Positions 22,212 through 34,569 of a stretch of DNA of 64,000 nucleotides are shown here, in pieces. Under the pieces are notes generated by a model. That model worked only from the letters and a program-made list of their open reading frames with translations, was not told the origin of the DNA and ran no database searches. Position 1 is the stretch's first letter. Each line of letters opens with the position of its first letter. The translations under genes and the position numbers were made by a program. This stretch comes from Podospora comata (taxonomy: Eukaryota > Ascomycota > Sordariomycetes > Sordariales > Podosporaceae), in NCBI GenBank assembly GCA_017354895.1, contig CP071493.1, positions 5,952,001 to 6,016,000 on the forward strand, given 5' to 3'.

Positions 22212-23971
22212 ATGTCTGCTGTCAACCGTGGGTTGCGCCAGGCCACCAAGTCCCTGCACACACGCCTTCCCCAGCGCATCTCGCAGCGCTCCGCTCTGCC
22301 ATTGTTGAGCAGCACATTTAAGACGGCCGCCCCCCTCACTCCCGCCGCCCTCCACGCCCGCAGAAGCAACTTCTCCACCATGGCCTCTCTTCAGTCTGCC
22401 GCGACCACGGCCCCTTCCCCCGCCGGGCACAAGGGCTACGATCCTGAGATCCAGGACATCGCCGACTATGTGCACAACAAGCCCATTGACTCTGAGCTTG
22501 CCGTGAGTTGAGCCTCCCGGAGCTAGCCCCGCTTTATCCCATCTTTGGCTGATGCTGACCTTTCCCCCTTGAACAGTTCGACACAGCGAGATGGGTGTTC
22601 CTCGACACTCTCGGCTGCGGTCTGGAGGGTCTCCAGTTCAAGGAGTGCACCAAGCTCCTCGGCCCTATCGTCCCAGGGACCGTCGTGCCCAACGGCACCA
22701 AGGTTCCCGGCACACCCTATCAGCTCGACCCCGTGAACGGTGCCTTCAACATTGGTGCTATGATCAGATGGCTCGACTACAACGACTGCTGGCTCGCTGC
22801 TGAGTGGGGACATCCCAGTGACAACCTGGGCGCTATCCTGGCCGTGGCTGACTGGATCACCCGTACCAACAAGGCCGGCGGTAACCTCGCTGGCGGCAAG
22901 ATCTTCACCATCCGCGATGTTCTCGAGGCTATGATCAAGGCGCACGAGATTCAGGGCTGCCTTGCTCTGCTCAACTCGTTCAACAAGGTTGGTCTGGATC
23001 ACGTAGTTCTCGTCAAGGTTGCCAGCACGGCTGTTGTCAGCAAGATGCTCGGCCTCAACGAGAAGCAGACTGCCGATGCCATCACCCAGGCGTGGGTTGA
23101 CGGCCAGAGCTTGCGTACCTACCGCCACACCCCCAACACCATGTCCCGCAAGTCGTGGGCTGCCGGTGATGCCTGCCAGCGCGCCGTCAACCTGGCCCTG
23201 AAGGTTCTCAAGGGCGAGAGCGGTGTTCCCACCGTTCTCTCCGCCCCCGTCTGGGGCTTCTATGATGTCCTCTTCAAGGGCAAGAAGTTCGAGTTCCAGC
23301 GCCCCTATGGCAGCTACGTCATGGAGAACGTCCTGTTCAAGGTGTCCTACCCTGCCGAGTTCCACTCTCAGACCGCTGTCGAGGCCTCTGAGAAGATCCA
23401 CGCCCAGCTGAAGGCCATGGGCAAGTCTGCCGCCGATATCAAGGAGATCACCTGCAGGACACACGAGGCCTGCGTCCGCATCATCGACAAGCAGTTCAAG
23501 CCCATGGACAACTTCGCCGATCGTGACCACTGCATCCAATACATGTGCTCCGTCATGCTCGTCTTCGGCCGTCTTACTGCCAACGACTACGTTGACGGCA
23601 GCGAGGCTGCCACCTCCCCTCTGGTCGAGTCTCTTCGCAAGAAGATCAAGTGCGTTGAGGACCCCCAGTTCACCGCCGACTACCATGACCCCGCTCTCCG
23701 CACCATCAGCAACGGCCTCACCGTTGAGCTCAACGACGGCACCGTCCTCCCCGAGGTTGTCATTGAGGCTCCTCTCGGCCACCGTCTCCGTCGTGAGGAG
23801 GCCAAGCCAGTGATCATGGCCAAGTACAAGCGTCACTTGGAGCCTCACTACAGCGCCGAGAAGGTGCAGGAGCTCCTTGAGATCGGCCAGAACCCCAAGA
23901 AGCTCGAGGCTATGGAGGTTGACCAATATGTGGATTTGTATGTTAGCGAGAACAGCAAGTTTGTCAACTAG
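22212..23971 (+). CDS. 2-methylcitrate dehydratase, mitochondrial (MmgE/PrpD family)
   Basis: Exons are 22212-22502 and 22577-23971 (intron 22503-22576, GTGAGT..ACAG), giving 561 residues. The protein matches the MmgE/PrpD family along its length, including the FDTARWVFLDTLGCGLEG start and the DYNDCWLAAEWGHPSDN block with conserved Asp and His. The enzyme dehydrates 2-methylcitrate to 2-methyl-cis-aconitate in the methylcitrate cycle, which detoxifies propionyl-CoA. The Arg/Ser-rich first ~55 residues form a mitochondrial presequence. Strong codon bias (mostly C or G in third positions) suggests high expression. A 496-codon antisense open frame is a by-product of this bias. Confidence 0.93.
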
Positions 23972-24375
23972 AGAGTGACAGACAGGCTCAAAATAGACTT
24001 TACTAAATGCCAATACAAAAAAAAAGTAATTTTATATATATATACCCTCATGTTGACACTGTATCGCTGACTCGGGACGTTGTTTCGGCCCGCCCCACTG
24101 TCGGGACGGGGTTGCACAGCTCCTGGTTGAGTCCCTTGACGGTTCGGGTACCGGCACACAGTGCATCCCCGGCGCCCGGGCGCCACTGGACTTTTGGTGG
24201 GGCTCCGGACTCGTCACAGCACTGCGCCACCCTGTAACCTTTTTTGCAACCTTTGACCAACACCACAATACTTCTGTTGACTGCAACGACAAGCGCCAGA
24301 CTTGAGACGACATTTCCTTTTACTGCAGAACGAACCCTAACGATTCTCCAGTAGACTTCACCGAACTCAGTCATC
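23972..24375. other. Intergenic region with 3' end of the dehydratase gene and promoter of the SH3 gene
   Basis: About 400 bp. It begins with an A-run and a short TA tract (about 24017-24045), and shows no coding feature. Confidence 0.55.
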
Positions 24376-25251
24376 ATGGTCTCCGAAGACCGCCAAAGAG
24401 TCATTGAGACCAACCGGTCTCTGCGCAACATCAAGAATGTAGGCAACTCTCCCCTCAACCACATCACAAACGCCCATCTAACCTGTGTTTTCTGACTATA
24501 GGAACTCGAATCCCTCCTCGAAAAAGGTGTAATCACCGACGAAGCCTACGACACCATCTCGGGCCTCCTCCCCGCCGAGTCGTCGTTCAACTCGCGGTCT
24601 ACCCCCGCCCCTCGCACCAATCCCTCCTCCCTTCCCACTCCAGCTGCTACCCCCTCCGCCGCTGTCCCTCCCACAGCAGCAATGGCAGCCCTCTCAGTAG
24701 GCGGCAACCCCAACCCTCCCCCTTCATACGCCCAGTCTACCGGCCCCCCTGCCCTCCCGGGTCGGAACCCTCCCCCTGCTACTGCCCCGACCAAACCGAT
24801 CATCGCCCACGCGAGAGCGCTTTACAAGTACAATGCCGCCGACGCGAGAGACTGTAGCTTCGACAAGGACGATAGGGTTGCTGTGTTTGAGTATATGAAT
24901 GCGGATTGGTGGATGGGGAGGAATCAGCGGACGGGGCAGGAGGGGATTTTCCCACGGTCTTACGTTGTGGTGGAGGACGAAAAGGCTGCTCAACCTGCGG
25001 CGGTTCTTTATCCTCCCCAACAGCCGGTCTATGGTCAGCCTGCTCCGGGGGCGTATGGAGGGGGTTATCCGGGTGCGCCACCACCCGGGCAGCCGTATCA
25101 GCCGCATGATCAGGGGCAGCAACAGCAGGGAGAAGAAGGGGGGAGTAAGATGGGTGAGCATGGGAAGAAGTTTGGGAAGAAATTGGGCAATGCGGCGATT
25201 TTTGGAGCGGGTGCGACGATCGGGTCCAATATTGTGAACTCTATCTTTTAA
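24376..25251 (+). CDS. SH3-domain protein, Lsb1/Pin3-like (2 exons)
   Basis: Exons are 24376-24438 and 24502-25251 (intron with GTAGGC donor and ACTATAG acceptor), giving 270 residues. A short N-terminal helical region precedes a Pro-rich stretch. One SH3 domain spans about residues 121-180, with the ALYKY motif, the WW pair (157-158) and the PRSYV end. The C-terminus is Gly/Pro/Gln-rich with a conserved end (GATIGSNIVNSIF). This order matches budding-yeast Lsb1 and Pin3/Lsb2, which bind Las17/WASP and regulate cortical actin. It is likely cytosolic at actin patches. Confidence 0.85.
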
Positions 25252-25740
25252 GGGGTGGGATTGGAGATGGATGGGTCTCATTGGACAAGAGACTGTGAAG
25301 GGGAAAGGATGTATCTTTCTTGACTTTCACTTATCACCTTTACACCTGAAGGCTTTTTTTTCCTTTTTCCTTTTTTCTTTTTGCGTCTTTGGGACTCTTC
25401 ATCATATCATGTTAAGCCACGTCATGTTCAGAGTAGGGTTTGGGAGTTTGGGGATTCATGTTGATTTCTTAGGCTAGGTTGGGATAATCTATCATTTATT
25501 TTGTGAGATGCGGGAGTGGTATTGGTTGAATGTTGCTAGACATGGAAAAACCAGATAAAACAGTATTCAAACGTTATGGTTACTAAGCGGGATAGATCGT
25601 TGCAGGGAGAAGTGTGAGAATATGTCTGTAAGGAAGTACTGATATGATGGTTTGCCAACTTGGTAGTGATTCGGTCTCTGACTGTGAAATGTCATCGAGA
25701 TGTATCCTAATTCTGTTGGTCAAAACATCAACAAGTGACA
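25252..25740. other. 3' region of the SH3 gene, no gene seen
   Basis: T-rich and low in coding potential; it includes the 3' end of the SH3 gene and the 5' flank of tRNA-Gly. Confidence 0.5.
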
Positions 25741-25811
25741 GCATCAGTGGTTTAGTGGTAAAATCCATCGTTGCCATCGATGGGCCCCGTGTTCGATTCA
25801 CGGCTGATGCA
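25741..25811 (+). tRNA. tRNA-Gly (GCC)
   Basis: The acceptor stem pairs perfectly (GCATCAG with CTGATGC, discriminator A). The anticodon stem CATCG/CGATG encloses the loop TTGCCAT, placing anticodon GCC at 25773-25775. A and B boxes are intact and there is no intron. T-rich sequence follows for Pol III termination. Confidence 0.95.
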
Positions 25812-26538
25812 CAATTTATCTTTTGTTCTTTTCTTGCATTTTTTTTCTTCTCCACTGTGCCCAACAGAGAGTGTCTGAGTATATTTTTTTGGACAGATTG
25901 GGGGTTTGATGTGATTTTTGCTGGATTTCCACCCATGTAAAGTTCGATTTATGAAGGCCCGTCGTCGTGGCTGAGACCAATTCCAATTCTCCGTTTTACC
26001 CAGCCACAAAGATGGTGCCATCCGGAGAAGCTATGTTGTTCTTGGTGCGTCGTATAGGCGAAAGCACCTGCTGGTAGGCGGGGGATGCACGTTGTCGGTC
26101 TAGACCTTACCCATACCAGAATAGCCCCAACCAACCATTGGAATGCTACTGGGCGAACTCCGAAAAGGGTTGTTGCAAGCACCCTTGTCACATCACCAAC
26201 CCCAGGTGGAAAACGTGTATACACAGTCAGCCGTCTGCGGCAATGCCTTACTTTGGCTTGCCGACAGTTTGGTCTCTTTTATTTAAGAACGTGAGATGGT
26301 CTGAATTCGGCCCTCTTCCTGATCTCAGCTGACAGGTTGGTCTTTTTTTGACATACAACCCAAGTTTTGTTAATCTTCCCTCTCCAACCTTCTCATATGC
26401 ACTGTTTCGGAGGGCTGTTGTTCTCTTTGACGCTCACACAACCGACATCCCACACTTTTCCGATGTGGATTGTGAAAATACCACTGTGACAAACGAGACA
26501 ACCAATCACCCGCTGCAGGGCGTGTGAACCTCGCAGCA
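25812..26538. promoter_or_regulatory. Region upstream of the MFS transporter gene
   Basis: About 730 bp between tRNA-Gly and the transporter start. No coding feature is supported. Confidence 0.45.
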
Positions 26539-28059
26539 ATGTCTCGAGATCTCTCCCCGGCGCACTCCGGCTTGTCCTCCGGCGCCAAGAGTCCGGTCGC
26601 CGGTCCGTCATTGGCAGCACCGCCAATGCCGGCTCGGTCTCCGGGCTCTGTTGCCGACGACGCCGCGGTAGAGTCCAACGTCAAATCAACCCTCACCACC
26701 GCCGGCAGCATCAGCAAACGCCCCTTGATCGGCAAACGCCACGCCAGCACCCGGTCTGATGCCTCCGGTCTTCTACCACCAGAACCAGGATCACACCCCG
26801 ACTCCCCATTATCACCACCCTCCCCCGGCTCCGACTCGGAAGAAGACACCTACCCCGAAGGCGGCCTCCGCGCCTGGCTCGTCGTCTTCGGCAGCTGGCT
26901 CGCCCTCTTTGCCTCCCTCGGCTTGATGAACGTCATGGCCACATTCGACACTTACCTCTCGGCGCGCCACCTCGTCGACCACGACAACGGCACCGTGGGC
27001 GGGATTATTTCTCTGTACACCATCCTCAGCTTCACTCTGGGGATATACGTCGGTCCGGTATTCGACAAACACGGCCCGCGGTGGCCGATTGTGGGGGGGA
27101 GTGTTTGTCTTTTCGCGGCGTTGATCGTGGTCAGCATATCGACCAACTACTGGCATTTGCTGGTGGCGTTTGCGGTGTTCAGCGGTCTGGGGAGCGCCTT
27201 GCTCTTCACGCCGTCGATCGCGGCGATAGGGCATTTCTTCAACGAGAGGAGGGGGTTAGCCACCGGGGTGGCGACTACGGCGGGGAGCGTGAGCGCGGTG
27301 GTGTTCCCGTATATTGTGCAGGAGTTGTTTGTCATGGTTGGGTGGCCGTGGACGATGAGAGCGTTGGCGTTGATTTGTCTTGGGGTTGCGGTGGGGGCGA
27401 ACTTCTTGATCAGATCGAGGTTACCGCCGGCGAAGCATGCCAAGATCACTCCCAGTGTGAGGGTTTTCCAGACAAAAGGGTTTGGGTTGACGCTGGGGGC
27501 GGTTTTTCTGATGCAGTTTGCGGGGTTTGTGCCGCTGAGTTATCTTTCGGGGTATGTGCTTGCCAAGGGGTTCGGGCAGGAGTTTTCGTTTGATGTTGTG
27601 ACGGTGTTGAATGCCAGTTCGGCGTTTGGGAGGGTGGCGGGTGGTTGGTTGGGGGATTGGGTTGGGGTCTATAATGCGAATGTGGTGTTTTCGGTGGTGG
27701 CTTCTATCGCGTGTTTTGCGGTTTGGTTGCCTGTTGAGGAGGGAAAGGCCGGGATGATTGGGTTTGCGGTTTTGTTTGGGTTTACGTCTGGGAGTAATGT
27801 TAGTTTGATGCCGGTTACGGTAGGGAAACTGTGTGGGACGAGGGAGTATGGGAGGTATTATGGGACGGTGTATACTATTGTTAGTCTTGGGGTTTTGGTT
27901 GCTATTCCTATTGCTGGGAAGTTAGTGTTGGGGAGTAAGGGCAGTTGGGATGGGTTGATTGTTTTGACGGGGGTGGCGTATCTTGCTTCGGCGGTGGTGT
28001 TTGCGGTTGCGAAGATGTCGATTGTAGGGTGGAGATCGAAGCCTTGGGTGATTTTATGA
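26539..28059 (+). CDS. MFS transporter, monocarboxylate (MCH/MCT)-type
   Basis: Single-exon gene, 506 residues, start chosen at the first ATG (26539). A disordered cytosolic N-terminus of about 100 residues precedes twelve predicted membrane segments in two groups of six. The GGLRAWLVVFGSW opening of helix 1, the DKHGPRWPI loop after helix 2 and the ERRGLATGVA loop between helices 4 and 5 are characteristic of fungal monocarboxylate-transporter homologues (MCH family). The substrate is not predictable; yeast relatives include the riboflavin transporter Mch5, while other MCH members lack known transport. It is convergent with SOG2. Confidence 0.9.
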   Translation: MSRDLSPAHSGLSSGAKSPVAGPSLAAPPMPARSPGSVADDAAVESNVKSTLTTAGSISKRPLIGKRHASTRSDASGLLPPEPGSHPDSPLSPPSPGSDSEEDTYPEGGLRAWLVVFGSWLALFASLGLMNVMATFDTYLSARHLVDHDNGTVGGIISLYTILSFTLGIYVGPVFDKHGPRWPIVGGSVCLFAALIVVSISTNYWHLLVAFAVFSGLGSALLFTPSIAAIGHFFNERRGLATGVATTAGSVSAVVFPYIVQELFVMVGWPWTMRALALICLGVAVGANFLIRSRLPPAKHAKITPSVRVFQTKGFGLTLGAVFLMQFAGFVPLSYLSGYVLAKGFGQEFSFDVVTVLNASSAFGRVAGGWLGDWVGVYNANVVFSVVASIACFAVWLPVEEGKAGMIGFAVLFGFTSGSNVSLMPVTVGKLCGTREYGRYYGTVYTIVSLGVLVAIPIAGKLVLGSKGSWDGLIVLTGVAYLASAVVFAVAKMSIVGWRSKPWVIL

Positions 28060-28400
28060 GGTGGAAGGAAGGGGGGTGGTGTATGAAGTTATGATCTTGC
28101 TTTCTGCTTTGTTTCATTTCGGGGAAGCGGTGTCACTGACTGCAAGCTGTGTAACACGCTCAGAAGGGGAGCTAATCTACGATACCACAGCATGGCATGT
28201 ATATAAAGTGCGCTCACACAGCGAGTCTACAGTTTTCTTGCATACCAGTCAGGTTGTTTGAACAGAGATACCATATCAACTCCTTCGCGCGAAGATACAC
28301 ATCAGAGACCTTCCTACTCAGCGAGTTATAGACTGGGAAATCCAAATTACTACCTTCTACTGCATGAACGTGAAACATTTTATACCCCCACCTTCATCGC
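28060..28400. other. Convergent intergenic region between the MFS gene and SOG2
   Basis: About 340 bp holding the 3' ends of both genes. A TATATAAA string (about 28198-28205) is present but has no associated start codon in a gene I can support. Confidence 0.5.
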
Positions 28401-31389
28401 TCAAGGTGAAGAATACATTCCCCTCGTCCCACTCCCCCCCATCCCCGAAGCCAAACTGACACTCCTAGTCGTAACCGGCAACCCCATCTGCCCCCTCCTC
28501 TTCATGGTATTACTACTACTCCCCCCAAGCTTCAGTCCAGGACTCCCCAACCCAGGACTCCCCAACCCAGGACTCCCCAACCCAGGACTCCCCAACCCAG
28601 GACTCCCCAACCCAGGACTCCCCTGCCCACCACCAACATCCAACCTCCCACCACCCCCTCGAAGCGCAACCATCAACTCCATACACCCCCTGACCCCCTT
28701 ATTAACCCTCCTCAATCCCTCCACCATCCCCGGCCCAAAGCTCAAAATCTTCTTCCCTAGCGCCTCCCTGATTTGTATCCCCAGATTCGTCCACTTGTTG
28801 AACAAGCTCTTGCACGTCGACCATATCGGACCATTTTCACTGTAATTGAGCGGCGATGAAGAAGACAGCATTGAGCGCAGAATGTCCGTTTGCTGGAGGA
28901 CAGAGCTCGTTTTGGAGATGAGGTCTTCGAATAGGGGTACCATGGTGGATGATCGCAGTGAGTCGGTGGTTGTGGTGTTGTTGATGACGGATGAGAAGAG
29001 GTTGTCGAGGGACGGGAGGAAGGTGTGGATTAGGGTTGTGAGGTTGCGGAGGGAGGTGAGAAAGGCGGTTAGCTGGAGGGTTATGGGGGTCGTGACGTTG
29101 AATGTGGTGTTGGTGGATGAGGGGGTTGGGAGGCTGGGGAGGGGCATTGATAGGGGTGGCGGGGAGGCGAAACGGCGGTCGTCGCTGTCGTCGTCGTTGG
29201 AGGAGACGGCGGAAGTGAAAGAGTCGGCTGATTTAGGGGTTTGAGGGATGACGGCTATGGTTGTTGTTGGGTAGCTTTGGGAGGTGGATCGCGATGATGA
29301 AACAGAGACGGTCACAGAGTTCGACTTGGGACGGTAAGGGATATCGGTGCGGACTTGCATAGGTGTCTTGGGGGTGATGGCCGCTCGTTTTGCACGAAGA
29401 GACGGTGGCTGTTGCGGCTGAGGCGTTTGGGACCTGGGCGTCATTGGCAATGGCTGCGATGGTTGTCGACGACGGACAGAAGGAGGTGTCACTGGTGGTG
29501 GTTGGGAAGGACGAGCAGTCGGGATGTTGTTGCGGTTATTCAAAGGCCGGCTGGAAATGGCCACGCGCAGCTCCATGATGCCATGATAAACCTGCATGAG
29601 AAAGGTGCGCATATATCGGGGATCTCCATTGTCGACCAGTAAATCAACATTGCTGGCCAGCCGAGTACAAATCTGGACGTAAGCCAATATCAAGGCTGTG
29701 TAAGCGCGTTGCATAGGCCCGTAGTCTCGTGCTGACGTCCGACCGCCTGACGACAGTTCAAAATCCTGGATTGCCTGCTCCAGCTCTTCAAAGTACTTGT
29801 GGGTGTTGTAAAAGATCATCTCGAGACTGGAGCGCCGTGAAGTCCCGTCGTTGGTCAAACTCATCAACGTTTGTACGCACAAATGGATCTGATAAATGGA
29901 ATATAGAACCCCTTTGAAAAACTCCAAGACCGGGTCTGGAATTTGAGATTGATAACGACGTATTGGCAGAGCGGAAAGCTCGCGAACACACAGCGGCCTC
30001 TGTAGAGACGGTTCTTCCGGACTGAAAGGATTGGAGAAGGTCGGCGCACCACTGTAACTGAAACCGCGAAAATGACTGCTAAGCCGGTTCATATTGGGCA
30101 CATCTGTCGAAAGGCTTGAAGCCGAAGACGGCGCAAGAAAAGAGCTTGCTGATCCAGGGGTGATAGTCCTAGAAGAGATGGTAGACTCTGTCGTGCGAGA
30201 AGATGCCGTATCTGGTCTCTTCGGCTCCGGTGATACGGCCGGCTGCTCAGGCGGGCTCCGTAGATCGTCACTCGATGCCGTCATGGTCAGTGGTATCATT
30301 CCCGACGGTCTCCTGGTGAACCCATTGCTGTACTGAGAAAGAGACCGTCTGCTGGAAACCCTCGGTGGTCTAGACAAAGATGCAGATCTCGATCCTGGCG
30401 AGGATGCAATTCCGGATCCATTTACCTTGACCGGAAACCGGCCGCCTCGGCGTGATGGTACTCGCGGTGTATCAGCACTCTCACTCGACTCATCCCCCGT
30501 CTCTGTATCAGCCATCCCTTCAATGATACTCACACTGACACTCCGAGCTAGAAATTTCTTGATACGCTCAGTCACAACACGGTCTGTCTCGCTCTCGGCC
30601 AGAGCACCACTGGACTGTTGATCCTGGACCGTTGGTAGCTGCAAGACCTCCTTGGGAGGGTAGATGATCGGATTGCCCGTGAACCTCAGCCGCTGAAGGG
30701 AGACCATATTCGCCATGCTAGCGGGAAGTCTTGTAATTTGGTTCTCCTGAACCGAAAGCGCCTTGAGCGAAGTCAGCTTGGAAATCTCGGGAGGGAGCTC
30801 CCTCAACCGATTCCTTCCCACATCGAGGAACTCCAATGATATTAGATCACATAACTGTAGCTGTGGTCAGCATTAAGCCCTCAGATCCAGGTCAAGCAGT
30901 ACTCACTGCCAAAGGAAAGACCTCGAACGCATTGTTCCTCGCCGCAAGGTACCTCAAAGATGTACATTGCGAGAACCTCGGTGGAAGTCCCTTCAAGGCA
31001 TTGTGTGATAGCGCGAGCCTTTCAACCCCTGTCCTCAGGATATCGACAACCTCATCAGGTAAAACAGGAATGTTTTTCCCAATCAAATCTAGCGTGATTC
31101 CCGAACCAGTTGCCCCTGTGGTCCCCGACACTGGCGTTCTTGTCTCCTCATCTTCAATCGCTTTTCGCCTAGCCTCCCGAACGAGAGCAACGACCTGATT
31201 TGGCGAAAGCAACGGCCCAGTGTTGGCATTATTCGCATTGGGTGATGTACCCCTCGATGTACTCTGCCCTGTCGACAAAGGCGGGAATCGCTGCTGCTGC
31301 TGATGCAGTTGATGTGCTCTCGAAAGCGGCATCCCACCTCCAGAGACCGACCGGGCTGCCATCGGGGGAGCCTTGCGATGGGTGTCCAT
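28401..31389 (-). CDS. SOG2: Leucine-rich-repeat protein Sog2 of the RAM network (2 exons)
   Basis: Exons are 30907-31389 and 28401-30860, joined by a very short 46-nt intron (GTGAGT, TGCTGAC, CACAG), giving 980 residues. About four leucine-rich repeats (residues ~95-235: ERLALSHNALKGLP, LRYLAARNNAFEVFP, EFLDVGRNRLRELP, KALSVQENQITRLP) are followed by a long Ser/Pro-rich region. A Sog2-type domain then includes VLEFFKGVLYSIYQIHLCV. Sog2 is a component of the RAM (Cbk1-Mob2) morphogenesis signalling network, needed for polarity and cell separation. The C-terminus contains a six-fold GSPGL repeat encoded by a 15-bp minisatellite. Confidence 0.9.
28541..28625 (-). repeat. 15-bp coding minisatellite (GSPGL x6) in SOG2
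   Basis: The plus-strand unit AACCCAGGACTCCCC is repeated without change about five to six times, encoding GSPGL repeats on the minus strand. The near-perfect identity points to recent expansion by slippage or unequal exchange. Confidence 0.9.
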
Positions 31390-34300
31390 TCTTTATCAAT
31401 AAGTCAAACTCGATTCAGAAATTAACAATGCAAACCCCAACTGAAAATATCATCAGTGGCAGTATCAACGGAAACGCATATCTCAAAACCGAGAACCACT
31501 GTGTAAGAAGAGAGCTGATTGATCGATCCCGTCGCTGTGCTGTGTGCTGCCGTGCTTACCTCCTGCAGCACCATATCTCTAACCCTTCTGTGCCAGCCTG
31601 CCGCGCTGTATAACACAGCCAATCCTGGCACATCCTCGCGTGCTTGCTGCAAATCCCGTCAGCTCTCAGCCGTGTTTCTTGCGTTGCGTTGCCTGCCGCT
31701 GGGCGGGTGACGGGCAGCCCCCAATTACACACGAGGGCGCGGCCAGTGAACTGTCATGAATTCCATACCCTCAAAGCTAAAGATCACCCACTCCGCCAAA
31801 AAATATACATGAAGCCCCTCTCGATTTGTGTTTGGATCCAAAGCTTGCATAGTGGATATTTCCGATTATTCTTGTTATGAGAGTTTAGCAAAAATCATTG
31901 TTTTGAGCTCGTGGAAGTAAGACATCTCCAACCAAGTCTGCATTATTCTGTAGCCACAGAAACTCACCCATGTGCACGGGCCAACCATGGGTAACCATCA
32001 CCTCCATCCTCCCACTATCCGTCCGCTCACAACTCAATGACATGAAACTCGGCAACACAATCACCCGAACACATGTCACTATCATGCGTGTCACCACTTC
32101 TTCAACTCATTTGTCCCAGCTCATAACTTTGAGCATTCTATGGGAATCCCTCTCATAGGGGAAGTTGCCTCACTTACATGTCCCATGAGCTGTAGATATG
32201 TTGTGCGACGATCATTTTGCCTTTGTGGTGTGTGTTGGCCCCCTCTCACTCGCTCATGTTGTGACCAGCAGCCTTGTGAGCTGGCCCATCAGTCAGTCAC
32301 CGGATGTAAGTGAGATTACAGCTGTCATCTCGTCATGTGACCTCGCTCCTGTTGTGTTGCATGAGGTAGGGTGTTCCAATGACGATGCCCGAGGCTGATC
32401 ACTCATTATTGAGAGGTGTGAGAGGTATGCTTATCTTGATATTGAAGTAAGGATGGTTGTCATGAAATTATCTTCTCACAAATGAGAACCGGTAATTCTG
32501 CATTACTGCGTCGCATCGCATTATAAGAGCTTGATGAGTTGGTAAGCATCTATTGAGCCAACCCTGTAAGTGATGAGTCAACCCAAGACAAAAGCTGAAC
32601 GTAGCCATCACCACAACCACAAGCGCCAGCCTCTCCGTTTGTGAATTCTAGTCATTCACTAACCAGATTTCTCACAGTAGAAACCAGCTTTCTAACCCAT
32701 CTTCATCAACCCCCCCTTTCCTTACTTACACTGTGTACTTCATCTTGAGTGACAAATATCTCCTCTCCCTTTAACCCAAATAGCCACCAATACGTAAACC
32801 ACCACCCAAAAACATCACCCCTTGACACTTCACCAAACAACACCATGTTACGGCAAAGCTCAAAATTGATAATGCCAAACCCGAAATAACGTACGAATAT
32901 TGTAACAGCATTCACATACCAACCAACCGAATGCCCTCTCATACTCCCAAAACCAACGTCTCCACTTGAACACCCAAATTCCCGAAACTCCGCTCACAAG
33001 CTATCTATTCTTCTTTGGCGTCATGTTCATCAAGGTGCTTACCTACCTCACATCGGTACCTAACCTACCTGCCGTCCGTCACCCATCACAACAAGATCAC
33101 GATCGAAACACCCACCTTCCCCTAACATGGAGAGCCGTGGCAATATGTTATCCAGGCAGTCATAAGCATAAGCCAGGCAGAGGTGGGCCCAGATCTCCCA
33201 TGCCATGCCCATCCTCCCTGTTGTCACCCTTTGTTCCATTCTCCCCGAGGAGCGATGGCGGCGGCAACAAATGTCAACCGTCCCTTGTCCACAACTGTTA
33301 GGGTAGCCCCGCCAGTTCCGGAACGGAGAAACGGGATTTAGAAAATTGTGTTGTGTCCTGTCTCTTGTTGTGGTGGTGGTGTGGTGTGGTCCTCAGCCCG
33401 CCGAATGACTCACTCTGGAAGAGCGACCAACCCGGGAAGGAAGGAACCCGGGCCCCGGAATGCCGCCATCGTGATTCGTGACAAACCCAGCTGGTTGGAC
33501 AAGAAAATTTAGGTAAGAAATCGGTTGACTTTGGAACGCATTGCATTGGGCTTGGAATTTTCCTGGGATCGGACCAGTTAGAAATGCAAAATGGGAACGC
33601 GAGAAAAACGCTGCAAAAAACTGGGGACAAAGGGACACAGCAAGCAACCAAATCGACCCCCGTCGTTACCACACCAACGACCCCATCTCCAAATACATGG
33701 TTGTGGCAAGTTGCTCGGTTGCCTGACCGTCGCTCATTTGGGCGCCCAAACAGGGGGTTGATGGTAAGCGCAGGCAGGACACGTCGGAGGCACGATTGCT
33801 TCGGTTTTGAGACAGAAAGGTAGCTGCTAGCTCCGATGATTTTGGCTAATAGCATGGTATTTGTGCGGCTGCTAGTCGCGAGTCGGAATGATTTCCTTGA
33901 AGAGGATCAAGTCTGTCCGTCTTGGTCCCTTTCAGGGCCCGAAGGTCTCGGTCTTGGTAGAAAACCTACGGCGTTCCTATAAACTCCGTTTGATGCAATA
34001 AGCCTCAGGCCTAAATGCAGAGAGAATTGTTCTGGCGGTTGCAAATCGTCAGTCTCGTTGCTAAACGAGAAAAGGCGTTAGCAGCTGTCCAGCTCTCCGC
34101 TGCCCAGTGTCCGTCCATTATGCTCCTAATAGTTCCCAACGCCCCCTCTCTGCGCCCTCAGACGCGAGATACTGTGTCCTGGTATGTAATAACGACTTAA
34201 GAACAGAAAAAGCACGACAAACAACATCGTACACAAAATAACACCCACCACCGTTCGCCATCAAAAAATGACCATGATTCCCCGCCTTCGCCTGTCGCCG

Positions 34301-34569
34301 TTTACCCCAAATCCAGGATGTCGCATGCAAAAACCCCCAGAACACGCTTTTGCCCATTTTCCTTGAGCCATCTCCAAGCCCTCTGCTAGGGACTTGATCT
34401 CTTCCGAAAATTACCCCTTCTTCTCCCTCTAGCGAGGGACTGACAAAGAAACAAAGAATGGTGTCACAGCGAAGGGTTTGGTTGATTGATATGATCGTTA
34501 TGTGTAGTTGGCGTATGAAACGCAAAAATAATAAACAAGGTGTTTGTCGAAACGTGTGGTGGAAAAGAA
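31390..34569. other. Long intergenic region between SOG2 and the cyclin gene
   Basis: About 3.2 kb, containing the SOG2 promoter (near 31390-31800) and the 3' side of the cyclin gene. It is rich in TCACTCA/GTGAGTGA and ACCTACCT words and has no supportable gene. A 185-codon frame (33298-33855, minus) lacks family resemblance. Confidence 0.5.

Noticed and set aside
22523-24013. 496-codon antisense open frame over the methylcitrate dehydratase gene
   Set aside because: It mirrors the strong GC-ending codon bias of the sense gene, which removes stops on the antisense strand; it has no splice context or family resemblance.
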